A DNA stretch of 64,000 nucleotides, from NCBI GenBank assembly GCA_025937895.1, contig JAICQL010000007.1:23687-87686 (forward strand). Direction: 5' to 3'. Origin of the DNA: Polyangiaceae bacterium (GTDB taxonomy: Bacteria > Myxococcota_A > Polyangia > Polyangiales > Polyangiaceae). Position 1 is the first letter of the stretch, and every line of letters starts with the position of its first letter. Under the pieces are notes generated by a model that saw only the letters and a list, made by a program, of their open reading frames with translations, ran no database searches and was not told the DNA's origin. A program made the position numbers and the translations under genes. Shown in pieces: positions 8,097-16,373 of the stretch.

Positions 8097-9105
8097 TCAC
8101 GACGACCATGAGCGCCAGGAACATCAACAGGCCGATGGCGTGGATATGTGCTTCGACCCGCGCGTTGGGCTTGCGCCGGGCCACGCCCTCGTAGGTCAAG
8201 AACACCAGGCGGCCGCCGTCGAGAGCCGGGAAGGGCAGCAGGTTGAAGCCGCCCAGGTACGCGCTGAGCATGCCCAGGATGTACAGGTAGTCGTCCATCC
8301 CGCGGTGCGCCGCCTTGCCGATCTCGCGGCTGATGCCGACGGGGCCGGTGAGCGAGGCCTTCTCCTTGCCGGTCACGATGCGGCCCAGGCCGACGACCAG
8401 GCGGTACACCACCTCCGCGGGCCGCACGATCGACATCGTCACGGCCTCGCTGATGGCCACTGGCTCGCGCACGGTATCCGCGGGCGCCACGCCGATCACG
8501 CCGCCGCCGTTCTCTGCCTTGGGCTCCGGGGTCACGGTCAGGCGCACCGACTTGCCCTCGCGCAGCACCTCCACGTCCAGCGGGCGATTGGGGCTGGCCA
8601 GGATGATCTGGCGCATCTGCTCGAAGGTATCGATCTTCTGGCCACCGATGCCGACGATCTTGTCGCCGCTCTGCATCTGCGCCTTGGCCGCGGCACCGCC
8701 CTCGACCAGCTCGACGGTGGTGGTGGGCACGTGTTGCCCGCCGATGAGCAGCGCGCCGAAGAACAACACCGACGCAAACAGGTAGTTGGACAGCGGCCCC
8801 GCCAGGATGGTGAGGATGCGCGCCGGCAACGAGGCGTTGGCGTAGCTGCCCTTGTCGTCGGGGTCCGCCTCTTCGAACGGATTCATCCCGGCGATCTGCA
8901 CGTAGGCGAGGAACGGGATCAGCGCGACCTGATAGACCGTCTCGCTGTCACGCGGCTGGTGGCGCCAGATGGGCGGCCCGAAGCCGATGCTGAAGCGCAG
9001 CACTCGCATCTTGAAGGCTCGTGCCACCAGGTGATGCCCGGACTCGTGCACGACCATCAGCAACGCGAGGCCGAAGACGGCCGCCAGAATTCCGGTCCAA
9101 CTCAT
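8071..9105 (-). CDS. rseP: Site-2 intramembrane metalloprotease RseP (M50)
   Basis: A 344-residue inner-membrane zinc protease that cuts transmembrane anti-sigma factors and signal-peptide remnants. The first membrane helix carries HESGH (H20, E21, H24), the HExxH zinc site. The third zinc ligand region is present near the C-terminus as FPALDGGRL. A PDZ domain lies between, about residues 120-205 (GDKIVGIGG). Four hydrophobic segments are visible, at about 5-25, 95-115, 270-290 and 320-340. The ATG at 9105 is preceded by AAGGGA. Its end overlaps the downstream lipoprotein start. No cdsA, dxr or bamA gene is adjacent, unlike many proteobacteria. Confidence 0.95.
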   Translation of the reverse strand: MSWTGILAAVFGLALLMVVHESGHHLVARAFKMRVLRFSIGFGPPIWRHQPRDSETVYQVALIPFLAYVQIAGMNPFEEADPDDKGSYANASLPARILTILAGPLSNYLFASVLFFGALLIGGQHVPTTTVELVEGGAAAKAQMQSGDKIVGIGGQKIDTFEQMRQIILASPNRPLDVEVLREGKSVRLTVTPEPKAENGGGVIGVAPADTVREPVAISEAVTMSIVRPAEVVYRLVVGLGRIVTGKEKASLTGPVGISREIGKAAHRGMDDYLYILGMLSAYLGGFNLLPFPALDGGRLVFLTYEGVARRKPNARVEAHIHAIGLLMFLALMVVVSVFDIRGE

Positions 9106-9421
9106 CTTGTCCCTTGGTTATAGTGTCCGGCTCACCCCCCCGCCACGACTTAGGTCCACCACCCTGAGGTGCGCTGCAGGGGGCGCGGCCCGCGGGACGA
9201 GCTTGCGGTAGGCCCGTTCCCCCGTTGTGCGGTCGCGTGGGCGCTGCTAGCGTCCGCGCACGTTTTTTTGCCTTGGGCCTTTCGGGGGCGACGCCCGGTC
9301 GAGCGACTGACCCCTTTCGGGGCCGCGCGGGCGTGACGTTTCGAGGGACCCGGGGCACAGACAGTGTCCCTTCAGCAGCGGGCTCGAGCCACCGAGCCTG
9401 CCGAGAGAGCAAGGTACTTCC
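9106..9421. other. Divergent intergenic region
   Basis: These 316 bases separate the minus-strand rseP gene from the plus-strand TPR gene, so both promoters should lie here. A GTTATA element at 9117-9122 would read as TATAAC for rseP but lies too close to its ATG to be a standard -10. No gene, repeat or clear operator was seen. Confidence 0.4.
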
Positions 9422-10630
9422 ATGAGCCAGTCGACCCCACCCGAAGCCATCGGCGGCGAGGCGAACATTTCCATCGAGGGTGGCGCTGCCATTCTCGCCC
9501 CCGTCAGCGCCTTCCAGGGCGGGGTGCCGCCGGGGGCGCTCATCCTGCTGCCGCTGAAGAAGCCGACGGATGAGCTGATCGAGAGCATGAAGACGGGCCC
9601 CGTCGCGCTCACCCCCGATCAGATGTGGAAGCTGCTCGGCTTCAACGGCCCCGCGGTGCAGATCCAGGACGCGCAGGGGCGGCCGATCACCGTGGGTCTC
9701 GAAGACCTGCTGTCGAGCCTGGAGAAGCACTGGCAGGAGAACCCGGATGATCTGAATCGTGGGCGGCTCTATGCGCAGGAGCTGATGAAGTACCGCCGCT
9801 CGGAGCAGGCGGAGAAGGTGATGGCCAAGGTCGTCGCCTCGGGCGGCAGCGGTCAGGACTGGCTGGGCCTGGGCGTGGCACAGGTGGCCAACGAGAAGTG
9901 GGACAAGGCGGAGAGCACGCTGAAGGGCGCGCAGAACCTGATGCCGGACAATCCCTTCCCCTCGCTGCACCTGGCCAAGGTGTATCGTTCGAAGGACGAT
10001 CGCGCGCTGGAGCGCCAGATGGCGGAGAAGGCCATCAGCATCGATCCCAACTGTGTCGAGGCCTGGGCGTACCTGTTTGCGAGCGTGCGCGACACCGACG
10101 GCGATCAGGCGGCAGAGGCTGCGCTGCAGCAGTTGGCCAACGCCGAGCCGAACAAGAAGACGGCAGCGCCGTTCGTGGCGATGCAGGGCGTTTACGCCGC
10201 GAAGGAAGAGACGCGGGAGCAGGCGCTCACCTGGGCGCAGCGCGCGGTGGAGCGTAACCCGGACGACACCCTGGCCCTGATCAGCCTTTCGGCGCTGCAC
10301 GGCGCCAAGCAGGATTTCGCGGCCATCGTCGCGCTGCTCAGCAAGCACGAGGCCAAGATGGTGCGCGACGTGCGCCTGGCCAACAACTACTTCGAGGCGC
10401 TGTTCCAGATGCGCGAGATGGAGAAGGTCACCAAGCTGCTCAACGCGCTGGCGGGCTCTCCCGATCGCAACGTCAAGCAGTTCGCCGTCGATCGCTCGCG
10501 TGCCGTGGCGCAGTACCTCCAGCAGCAGCAGCAGGCACTGCGCGGCGTGGCCGCCAACGCCGGCGCGCCTGCCGCTGGAGCTCCGCGGCCCGGTGCCCCG
10601 CGTCCGGCAGCCAGCCCGCGCCCGCGCTGA
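9422..10630 (+). CDS. TPR-repeat protein
   Basis: A 402-residue soluble protein without signal peptide. Residues 1-95 are unclassified. Residues 100-350 form tetratricopeptide-like helical pairs, for example units around KYRRSEQAEKVMAKVV, KWDKAESTLKGAQNLMPDNP and MAEKAISIDPNCVEAWAYL, which build a protein-binding scaffold. The tail is Gln-rich (five Gln) then Ala/Pro/Gly/Arg-rich and probably disordered. ATG 9422 directly follows AGCAAGGTACTTCC, a weak ribosome site (AAGG). The gene is followed by a strong terminator, so it is likely monocistronic. No partner can be named. Confidence 0.8.
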   Translation: MSQSTPPEAIGGEANISIEGGAAILAPVSAFQGGVPPGALILLPLKKPTDELIESMKTGPVALTPDQMWKLLGFNGPAVQIQDAQGRPITVGLEDLLSSLEKHWQENPDDLNRGRLYAQELMKYRRSEQAEKVMAKVVASGGSGQDWLGLGVAQVANEKWDKAESTLKGAQNLMPDNPFPSLHLAKVYRSKDDRALERQMAEKAISIDPNCVEAWAYLFASVRDTDGDQAAEAALQQLANAEPNKKTAAPFVAMQGVYAAKEETREQALTWAQRAVERNPDDTLALISLSALHGAKQDFAAIVALLSKHEAKMVRDVRLANNYFEALFQMREMEKVTKLLNALAGSPDRNVKQFAVDRSRAVAQYLQQQQQALRGVAANAGAPAAGAPRPGAPRPAASPRPR

Positions 10631-10654
10631 GTAGCTCTCACGGCGGCTGAAACT

Positions 10655-10693
10655 ACGGGTCCCCGGAGCTCGGCTCCGGGAGACCCGTTTTTT
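10655..10693 (+). terminator. Intrinsic terminator after TPR gene
   Basis: A long GC-rich hairpin with outer arms ACGGGT / ACCCGT, inner arms CCGGAGC / GCTCCGG and a TCG loop, followed directly by a run of six T. It lies 25 nt past the TPR stop codon and is a textbook rho-independent terminator. Confidence 0.9.
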
Positions 10694-10758
10694 ATGCCCA
10701 AGGCCGGCCCAGCCGGCGCGAGCGGTTACATAACGAACCCAAAGCCGCTTTGTTGGCC

Positions 10759-11952
10759 ATGGGCGGTCGGCCCGGGGAGACTCGCCCCGTGCAAGTTGGT
10801 GACAAGATCGCGGGACGCTACCGCCTGCTTCGCCGCCTGGCCGCGGGCGGGATGGGCGAGGTGTGGGCCGCCAACAATGAGCTGACCAACCGCGACTTTG
10901 CCATCAAGTTCCTGCTGAAGGAGTTCGCCAGCAACGACGAGGCGTACAACCGCTTCGTGCGCGAGGCGGAGACGACGGGCAAGCTGCAGCACCCGAGTAT
11001 CGTCGACGTCTTCGACGTGGCGCAGACCACCGATGGGCGGCCCTTCATCGTGATGGAGCTCCTGGTGGGCGAGGGCCTGGATGAGCGGCTCAAGCGCGAG
11101 GGCTCGCTGCCGCCGCTGCAGGTGGCCGCCTACTTCTCGCAGATCGCCATGGCGCTGGACCTGGCGCACCGCGCCGGCATCGTGCACCGCGATCTTTCGG
11201 CCTCGAACATCTTCCTGGCGCGCTCGCGCGAGCACAACGGTATCTGCCCCAAGATCCTGGACTTCGGCGTCAGCAAGCACCTGGGGCCGAGCGATGGTGC
11301 GTTCCAGACGTGTCACGGCGCGGTGCTCGGCAATCCGCTGTATATGAGCCCGGAGCAGGCGCGCGGCGCCGAGCAGGTCGATGCTCGCACGGACGTGTGG
11401 TCGCTGGGCGTGCTGATGTACCAGGCGCTGACCGGCGTGGCGGCGTTCGCCTCGCGGAACTACAACGCGCTGATGGTCGACATCATGACCCGGCCGCACC
11501 GGCCCGTCCAGGAGCTGGTGCCCTCGCTGGATCGCGCGCTGGCGGGCATCGTCGAGGGCTGTCTGGTCAAGGATCGCACGCGGCGCATCGGCTCCGCGAG
11601 CGAGCTCGCCGAGCGGCTGGCGGCAGTGGCGCGGCGGCTCGGTCGCAACGAGGAGAGCTTGCCGGATACGCCGCGGCGGCGCGCGACGGATCGGCTGCCG
11701 CCGGTGCGCGGCGTGGTCGGCGCCCTGGCGCACCCGTCCAACGCACCGCTGCGGGGCATGGACCGGCTGGTGCCACAGGGCACCAGCTACGGTCGGGTGG
11801 CGTGGCTGGCGGGGCTGTGTGGGCTGGCCCTGGGTGCGCTGAGCGCCTACGCCATCGTCAGCTGGCGAGCGAGTGGCACGAGCAACGGCCCCGTCGCGGT
11901 GCCCGCTGCTGTCACTCCGCCGGATCAGGTGGCGCGCCGCAGCGCCGAGTGA
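10759..11952 (+). CDS. Membrane-anchored Ser/Thr protein kinase
   Basis: A 397-residue Hanks-type kinase. The Gly-rich loop is LAAGGMGEVW, the ATP lysine is K50 (FAIKFL), the catalytic loop is HRDLSASN (D145, N150), the metal motif is DFG (D168-G170), and YMSPEQ marks the activation segment end. Ser replaces the usual Lys two residues after the catalytic Asp; such HRDxSPxN variants are frequent in myxobacterial kinases and are considered active. After a basic linker, one transmembrane helix spans about 345-368, followed by a short Ala/Pro tail with no sensor domain. GTG 10789, with GGGGAG nine nt upstream, is a strong alternative start that would trim ten residues. Confidence 0.93.
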   Translation: MGGRPGETRPVQVGDKIAGRYRLLRRLAAGGMGEVWAANNELTNRDFAIKFLLKEFASNDEAYNRFVREAETTGKLQHPSIVDVFDVAQTTDGRPFIVMELLVGEGLDERLKREGSLPPLQVAAYFSQIAMALDLAHRAGIVHRDLSASNIFLARSREHNGICPKILDFGVSKHLGPSDGAFQTCHGAVLGNPLYMSPEQARGAEQVDARTDVWSLGVLMYQALTGVAAFASRNYNALMVDIMTRPHRPVQELVPSLDRALAGIVEGCLVKDRTRRIGSASELAERLAAVARRLGRNEESLPDTPRRRATDRLPPVRGVVGALAHPSNAPLRGMDRLVPQGTSYGRVAWLAGLCGLALGALSAYAIVSWRASGTSNGPVAVPAAVTPPDQVARRSAE

Positions 11953-11955
11953 GCC

Positions 11956-11975
11956 GCGCCGGCACACGCCGGCGC
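11956..11975 (+). terminator. Hairpin just after the kinase stop
   Basis: A perfect 8-bp stem GCGCCGGC-ACAC-GCCGGCGC begins 3 nt after the kinase stop codon. There is no T tract, so termination would need to rely on the hairpin alone or on Rho. Confidence 0.35.
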
Positions 11976-12084
11976 CCTGCCGTCCCGCGCCGTATCGGCT
12001 TCGCTCCAGATCGCTGCTTACCTGCGGGGTGCCAGGGCCGCGCTTCAGGAAGCGCCGGCTGCTGCCGATCACGACAGAGTTAAC

Positions 12085-13431
12085 ATGAGGGCGGGGGATA
12101 AAGGTCGCGCTCAGGGGCACGCAGGGGCTGGCGCAGCGCCCGAGAGCGCGACGCGCCAGGCCGAGATCTACCTGGCACGCCAGCCCATCTTCGACGCCTA
12201 CCGAGAGGTGCACGGCTACGAGCTCTTGTACCGGGCTTCGGCCGAAAACCGCTTCACGGCCACCGAGGGGGAGCACGCGACCTCCGCGGTCATCGCGCGC
12301 ACGTTCCTGTCGCTGGGGCTGGACAACGTCACCGGCGGCAAGCTCGCGTTCATCAACTTCCCGCGCCAGCTGCTGATCGAGGGCGTGGCCACGGCGCTGC
12401 CGCACGATCGGGTCGCGATCGAGATCCTGGAGGACGTGAAGCCCAACCCCGAGCTGCTGCAAGCGGTGGAGCGGCTGAAGGACTCTGGCTACACGGTCGC
12501 GCTCGATGACTTCGTGCTGCTGGACCCCGAATATGAGCCGCTGCTGGCGCTCGCGGACGTGGTGAAGGTGGACTGGCGCGCGTCGGAGCCGAAGAGCCGC
12601 GAGGCGATCGCCCGCCGCTTTGCCCAGCACGGCCCCAATCTGCTCGCCGAGAAGGTGGAGACGGAGGCGGAGTTCCAGAACGCGGTGGAGCTCGGCTACC
12701 GCTACTTCCAGGGCTTTTTCTTCGCGCACCCGCAGATGGTGAGCGCGCGCGAGCTGCCCGCGTTCAAGCTGACGTACCTGCGCTTGATGAAGGAGATCCA
12801 GCAGCCGTCGCTGGACTTCGATGCCATCGAGCGCATCGTCAAGACGGAGAGCACGCTCCTGCACTGGGTGCTCAAGCGGGTCAACTCTGCCGCGTTTGGC
12901 TTTCGCTCGCGGGTGAACTCGATCCGCCAGGCGCTGCTGGCGCTGGGCGAGCGCGAGCTGCGCAAGTGGGTGTCGGTGTTCTGCATTGCCGGCATGGGCA
13001 ACGACCGCCCGCAGGAGTTGCTGGTGCAGTCGTACGTGCGCGCGCACCTGTGTGAGGAGCTGGCGCATCGCTCGCCCAGCTCGCGCTATCGGGGCGAGGC
13101 GTTTCTGGTGGGCATGCTGTCGCTGCTGGACGCGGTGATCGGGCGGCCACTGTCGGAGCTGCTGGCCGAGCTGCCGCTCTCGCCCGAGGCGCGCAGCGCG
13201 CTGCTCGAACGGAAGGGGCCGCTGTCGACCATGCTGGCCTGTACGGAGGCGTACGAGCGCGCCGACTGGGTGCAGGTGGCGGCGGCGGCCGAGGCGCTCG
13301 ACCTGCCGCTCGGCGAGATCTCGGCGGGCTACTTCGAGGCGATCGCGCAAGCGCAGGAAGTCTTTGGTGATATTTCGCCGCCCGCGCGGGCCGCCCGGCT
13401 CCCTCAAAAGGGGCTGCCCAGGAAGAAGTGA
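12085..13431 (+). CDS. EAL-HDOD signalling protein, EAL degenerate
   Basis: A 448-residue cytoplasmic regulator of the YuxH/CdgJ type. Residues 26-215 fold as an EAL domain, with core strands such as LAFINFPRQLL and VAIEILEDV. The signature Glu-Ala-Leu is replaced (YELLYR), and the metal-binding Asp pair is not in the expected context, so it probably does not hydrolyse c-di-GMP. Residues 220-420 form an HDOD domain (STLLHWVLKRVNSAAFGFR is typical), a non-catalytic HD relative. In other bacteria this architecture regulates motility and biofilm formation through protein contacts. ATG 12085 has only a weak upstream site. It lies between a kinase and recA and is probably transcribed alone. Confidence 0.88.
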   Translation: MRAGDKGRAQGHAGAGAAPESATRQAEIYLARQPIFDAYREVHGYELLYRASAENRFTATEGEHATSAVIARTFLSLGLDNVTGGKLAFINFPRQLLIEGVATALPHDRVAIEILEDVKPNPELLQAVERLKDSGYTVALDDFVLLDPEYEPLLALADVVKVDWRASEPKSREAIARRFAQHGPNLLAEKVETEAEFQNAVELGYRYFQGFFFAHPQMVSARELPAFKLTYLRLMKEIQQPSLDFDAIERIVKTESTLLHWVLKRVNSAAFGFRSRVNSIRQALLALGERELRKWVSVFCIAGMGNDRPQELLVQSYVRAHLCEELAHRSPSSRYRGEAFLVGMLSLLDAVIGRPLSELLAELPLSPEARSALLERKGPLSTMLACTEAYERADWVQVAAAAEALDLPLGEISAGYFEAIAQAQEVFGDISPPARAARLPQKGLPRKK

Positions 13432-13448
13432 GAGCTTCAGGGGTCCGC

Positions 13449-13477
13449 TTGACACCTGAATGAATTATCAGTAGTCT
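13449..13477 (+). promoter_or_regulatory. Sigma-70-type promoter for recA
   Basis: TTGACA (13449-13454, perfect -35) and TAGTCT (13472-13477, three of six matches to the -10) are separated by exactly 17 bp, about 90 nt upstream of the recA start. No LexA box could be recognised with confidence. Confidence 0.65.
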
Positions 13478-13564
13478 GCCCCGGGCGATCGATGGAGTAC
13501 ATCGATCACGAGAGCGCAATCAGGCCGCCAGGCGCGGCGATACCGCTCGGAAGGAGCCTTGCCC

Positions 13565-14800
<1,236 letters not shown>

Positions 14801-14818
14801 CCCTTACGCACCTGCCGC

Positions 14819-14848
14819 GCTCGCCGGGCGCTCTGTCGCTCGGCGAGC
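14819..14848 (+). terminator. Hairpin downstream of recA
   Basis: GCTCGCCG at 14819-14826 pairs perfectly with CGGCGAGC at 14841-14848 across a 14-nt loop, 19 nt after the recA stop. It lacks a T tract. The right arm lies in the 18-bp repeat that follows, so alternative pairings are possible. Confidence 0.35.
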
Positions 14849-14882
14849 ACTGTCCGCTCGGCGAGCACTGTCCGCTCGGCGA
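14838..14882. repeat. 18-bp tandem repeat, 2.5 copies, after recA
   Basis: Two identical copies of GCTCGGCGAGCACTGTCC (14838-14855, 14856-14873) and a partial third copy (14874-14882), in non-coding DNA between recA and the PPC gene. Confidence 0.85.
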
Positions 14883-14980
14883 CCGGCGAGCCCGGGGTTG
14901 TACTTTGACGAGCGGAGCGCTCTGCAACGCCTCGAGCGCTTCGGCGCGACATCGGCCGCGCCCGGCTCGAGACTTCGACC

Positions 14981-15519
14981 ATGTGGTCCTATGCCTTCGG
15001 CGGCCTCATGCTGGCGTCGGTGCTGTCGTGCGCTGCGAGTACACCAAAGGGGAGCCTGTAACGGCCTCCGGCAGGGCGCCGCGAGCGCGGGTGCATGTGC
15101 TTTCGGAGCACGAGGGGCGCCGCACGTTCGTGATCGCCTTCGGTCCGGGCGATGACGCCCTGGCGGGTTTGAATGAGCTGGCACGCACCCGTGGCTGGAA
15201 GAGCGCTCACTTCAGCGGCATCGGTTCGTTCTCGGCTGCCACGCTGGGCTGGTACGACTTCGAGCGCAAGCAGTTCCGGAAGCTACCGCGAAGCGGCACC
15301 CTCGAGGTGGTGGCGTTGCACGGCAACGTGGCGCTCGATGCTGAAGACGTGCCACTCGTGCACATTCATTGCGCGGTGGGGGATGAAGCGGGTGCGGTCA
15401 CAGGCGGGCACTTGCTCGAGGCCACGGTCGCAGCGACCCTGGAGGTGGTCCTGACGGAGGAGCCCGTACCGGTGCGGAAGGGGCTGGACGAAAGCCTGGG
15501 CTCCAAGGTCATTCAGTGA
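14981..15519 (+). CDS. PPC (DUF296) domain protein; lipoprotein leader in another frame (-1 frameshift)
   Basis: From ATG 14981 a 26-codon frame encodes a typical export signal with a Cys (MLASVLSC, then AASTPKG) and stops at TAA 15059-15061. A complete PPC/DUF296 domain lies in the -1 frame and ends at 15519, with the conserved signatures FSGIGSFSAATLGW, VHIHCAV and GGHLLEATVAATLEVVL. The two frames meet at A-AAG-GGG (15046-15052), a canonical -1 slippery heptamer in phase with the leader. A slip there would yield one lipoprotein of about 178 residues. Secreted PPC proteins exist in other bacteria; cytoplasmic ones are common. Alternatives are a disabled gene, a homopolymer sequencing error, or independent starts at GTG 15091 or 15097. 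Function is unknown. Confidence 0.7.
15046..15052 (+). other. Candidate -1 frameshift slippery heptamer
   Basis: A-AAG-GGG fits the X-XXY-YYZ rule and is in register with the signal-peptide frame; shifting back one base enters the PPC frame. The original frame ends only nine codon-bases later at 15059. No strong downstream pseudoknot is obvious; only short GC-rich stems follow (for example GCGC-CGCGA-GCGC near 15077). Confidence 0.45.
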
Positions 15520-15656
15520 CAAACTCATCTGATGAAAGAGGTCACCCAGTGACGTGCTGAGTGCAGGGCTGCCGCTGGAGGCACTGGTATGCTGCTCTGC
15601 GCAGGTGTGCGGATGGTTGATGACGGTGTTGGACCCGACGTCAGAAGACATGGATA

Positions 15657-15746
15657 TTTGAAGAGACGATGTTTGAAGAGACAATGTTTGAAGAGACAAT
15701 GTTTGAAGAGACAATGTTTGAAGAGACAATGTTTGAAGAGACAATG
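15657..15746. repeat. 15-bp tandem repeat, 6 copies
   Basis: Six head-to-tail copies of TTTGAAGAGACAATG, the first with one substitution. The array is AT-richer than the surrounding DNA, is non-coding, and lies 167 bp upstream of the CheY-like gene start. There are no spacers, so it is not a CRISPR array. It could be iteron-like binding sites or a neutral minisatellite. Confidence 0.95.
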
Positions 15747-15778
15747 TGAGGGACCCAACGCCAGGGGTGGCCGGGTGA

Positions 15779-15808
15779 TTGGCCCTGCAACCATATTTCC
15801 GGCATAGT
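15779..15808 (+). promoter_or_regulatory. Weak sigma-70-like promoter for the CheY-like gene
   Basis: TTGGCC (15779-15784) and CATAGT (15803-15808), each four of six matches, with an 18-bp spacer, lie between the 15-bp repeat array and the response regulator start. Confidence 0.3.
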
Positions 15809-15912
15809 AACGAGTGGGGAAGTTCGTGGCTTGCTGCAACGGTCGCCGGGGTCCTACCGGGTGCGCTGCGGAGCTACTGGACGTCGAGGGAGCGAAGCAG
15901 AGAGGTAGGGTC

Positions 15913-16281
15913 GTGGCAAAGCGCGTGCTCATCATCGATGACTCTTCTGACGTGCGCCGTCAGGTCTGTGGTGCGCTGGCCGGCGCTGGCTACGAGATGC
16001 TGGAAGCGGGTAACGGCGTGGAGGGCGCTGCGCAGATTCGCCAGCAGCAGGAGCTGGCGCTGATCATCTGCGACGTCAACATGCCGCAGATGAATGGGCT
16101 CGACATGCTGGAGGTCGTCCAGGACGAGCTCGCGCGCCGGCGCATTCCGATCGTCATGCTGACGACGGAGGGCAAGGCCGAGATGATGGAGCGGGCGCGC
16201 AAGGCAGGCGCCAAGGGCTGGATCGTCAAGCCATTCCAGGATCACCTGTTCGTGGCCGCGGTGAACAAGCTCACGCAGTAA
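15913..16281 (+). CDS. Single-domain response regulator (CheY-like)
   Basis: A 122-residue stand-alone receiver. Acidic pocket D9/D10, phospho-acceptor D54 (ICDVNMPQMNG), the conserved Thr in VMLTTEG and the Lys in IVKPF are all present, so it should be phosphorylated by a histidine kinase. The sequence is close to CheY-type receivers, and the TTEGK context is typical of chemotaxis proteins. There is no output domain. GTG 15913 is preceded by GAGAGGTAGGG; frames upstream lack a ribosome site. No chemotaxis kinase or receptor gene is nearby, so it is an orphan. It is flanked by two different six-copy tandem arrays. Confidence 0.93.
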   Translation: MAKRVLIIDDSSDVRRQVCGALAGAGYEMLEAGNGVEGAAQIRQQQELALIICDVNMPQMNGLDMLEVVQDELARRRIPIVMLTTEGKAEMMERARKAGAKGWIVKPFQDHLFVAAVNKLTQ

Positions 16282-16368
16282 TCCAGCTCACGCAGTAATC
16301 CAGCTCACGCAGTAATCCAGCTCACGCAGTAATCCAGCTCACGCAGTAATCCAGCTCACGCAGTAATC
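16270..16368. repeat. 17-bp tandem repeat, 5.8 copies, spanning the stop codon
   Basis: The unit CTCACGCAGTAATCCAG is repeated five times plus 14 nt. The first copy contains the last codons and the TAA stop of the CheY-like gene (16279-16281), so the array arose by repeated duplication of the gene's 3' end. It ends 5 nt before the stop of the convergent beta-barrel gene. Confidence 0.95.
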
Positions 16369-16373
16369 ACGCG

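Larger units (their letters stand above)
15520..15912. other. Intergenic region with minisatellite and weak promoter
   Basis: Apart from the 15-bp repeat array at 15657-15746 and a weak promoter at 15779-15808, nothing with coding character is seen. Frames through the array simply read repeated pentapeptides on either strand and lack start signals. Confidence 0.5.

Noticed and set aside
13559..13564. TTG 13559 as the start of recA
   Set aside because: It is only two nt from AAGGAG, while GTG 13565 has the optimal eight-nt spacing.
14905..14980. TTG 14905 as the start of the PPC protein
   Set aside because: It would add residues with no homology features and no ribosome site; the leader frame from ATG 14981 and the slippery heptamer explain the region better.
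15589..15807. Small plus-strand frame reading repeated CLKRQ units
   Set aside because: It is only the 15-bp tandem array read as protein; there is no ribosome site and no conserved feature.
15657..16368. Two repeat arrays as a possible CRISPR locus
   Set aside because: Units are head-to-tail without spacers, and no cas gene is present.
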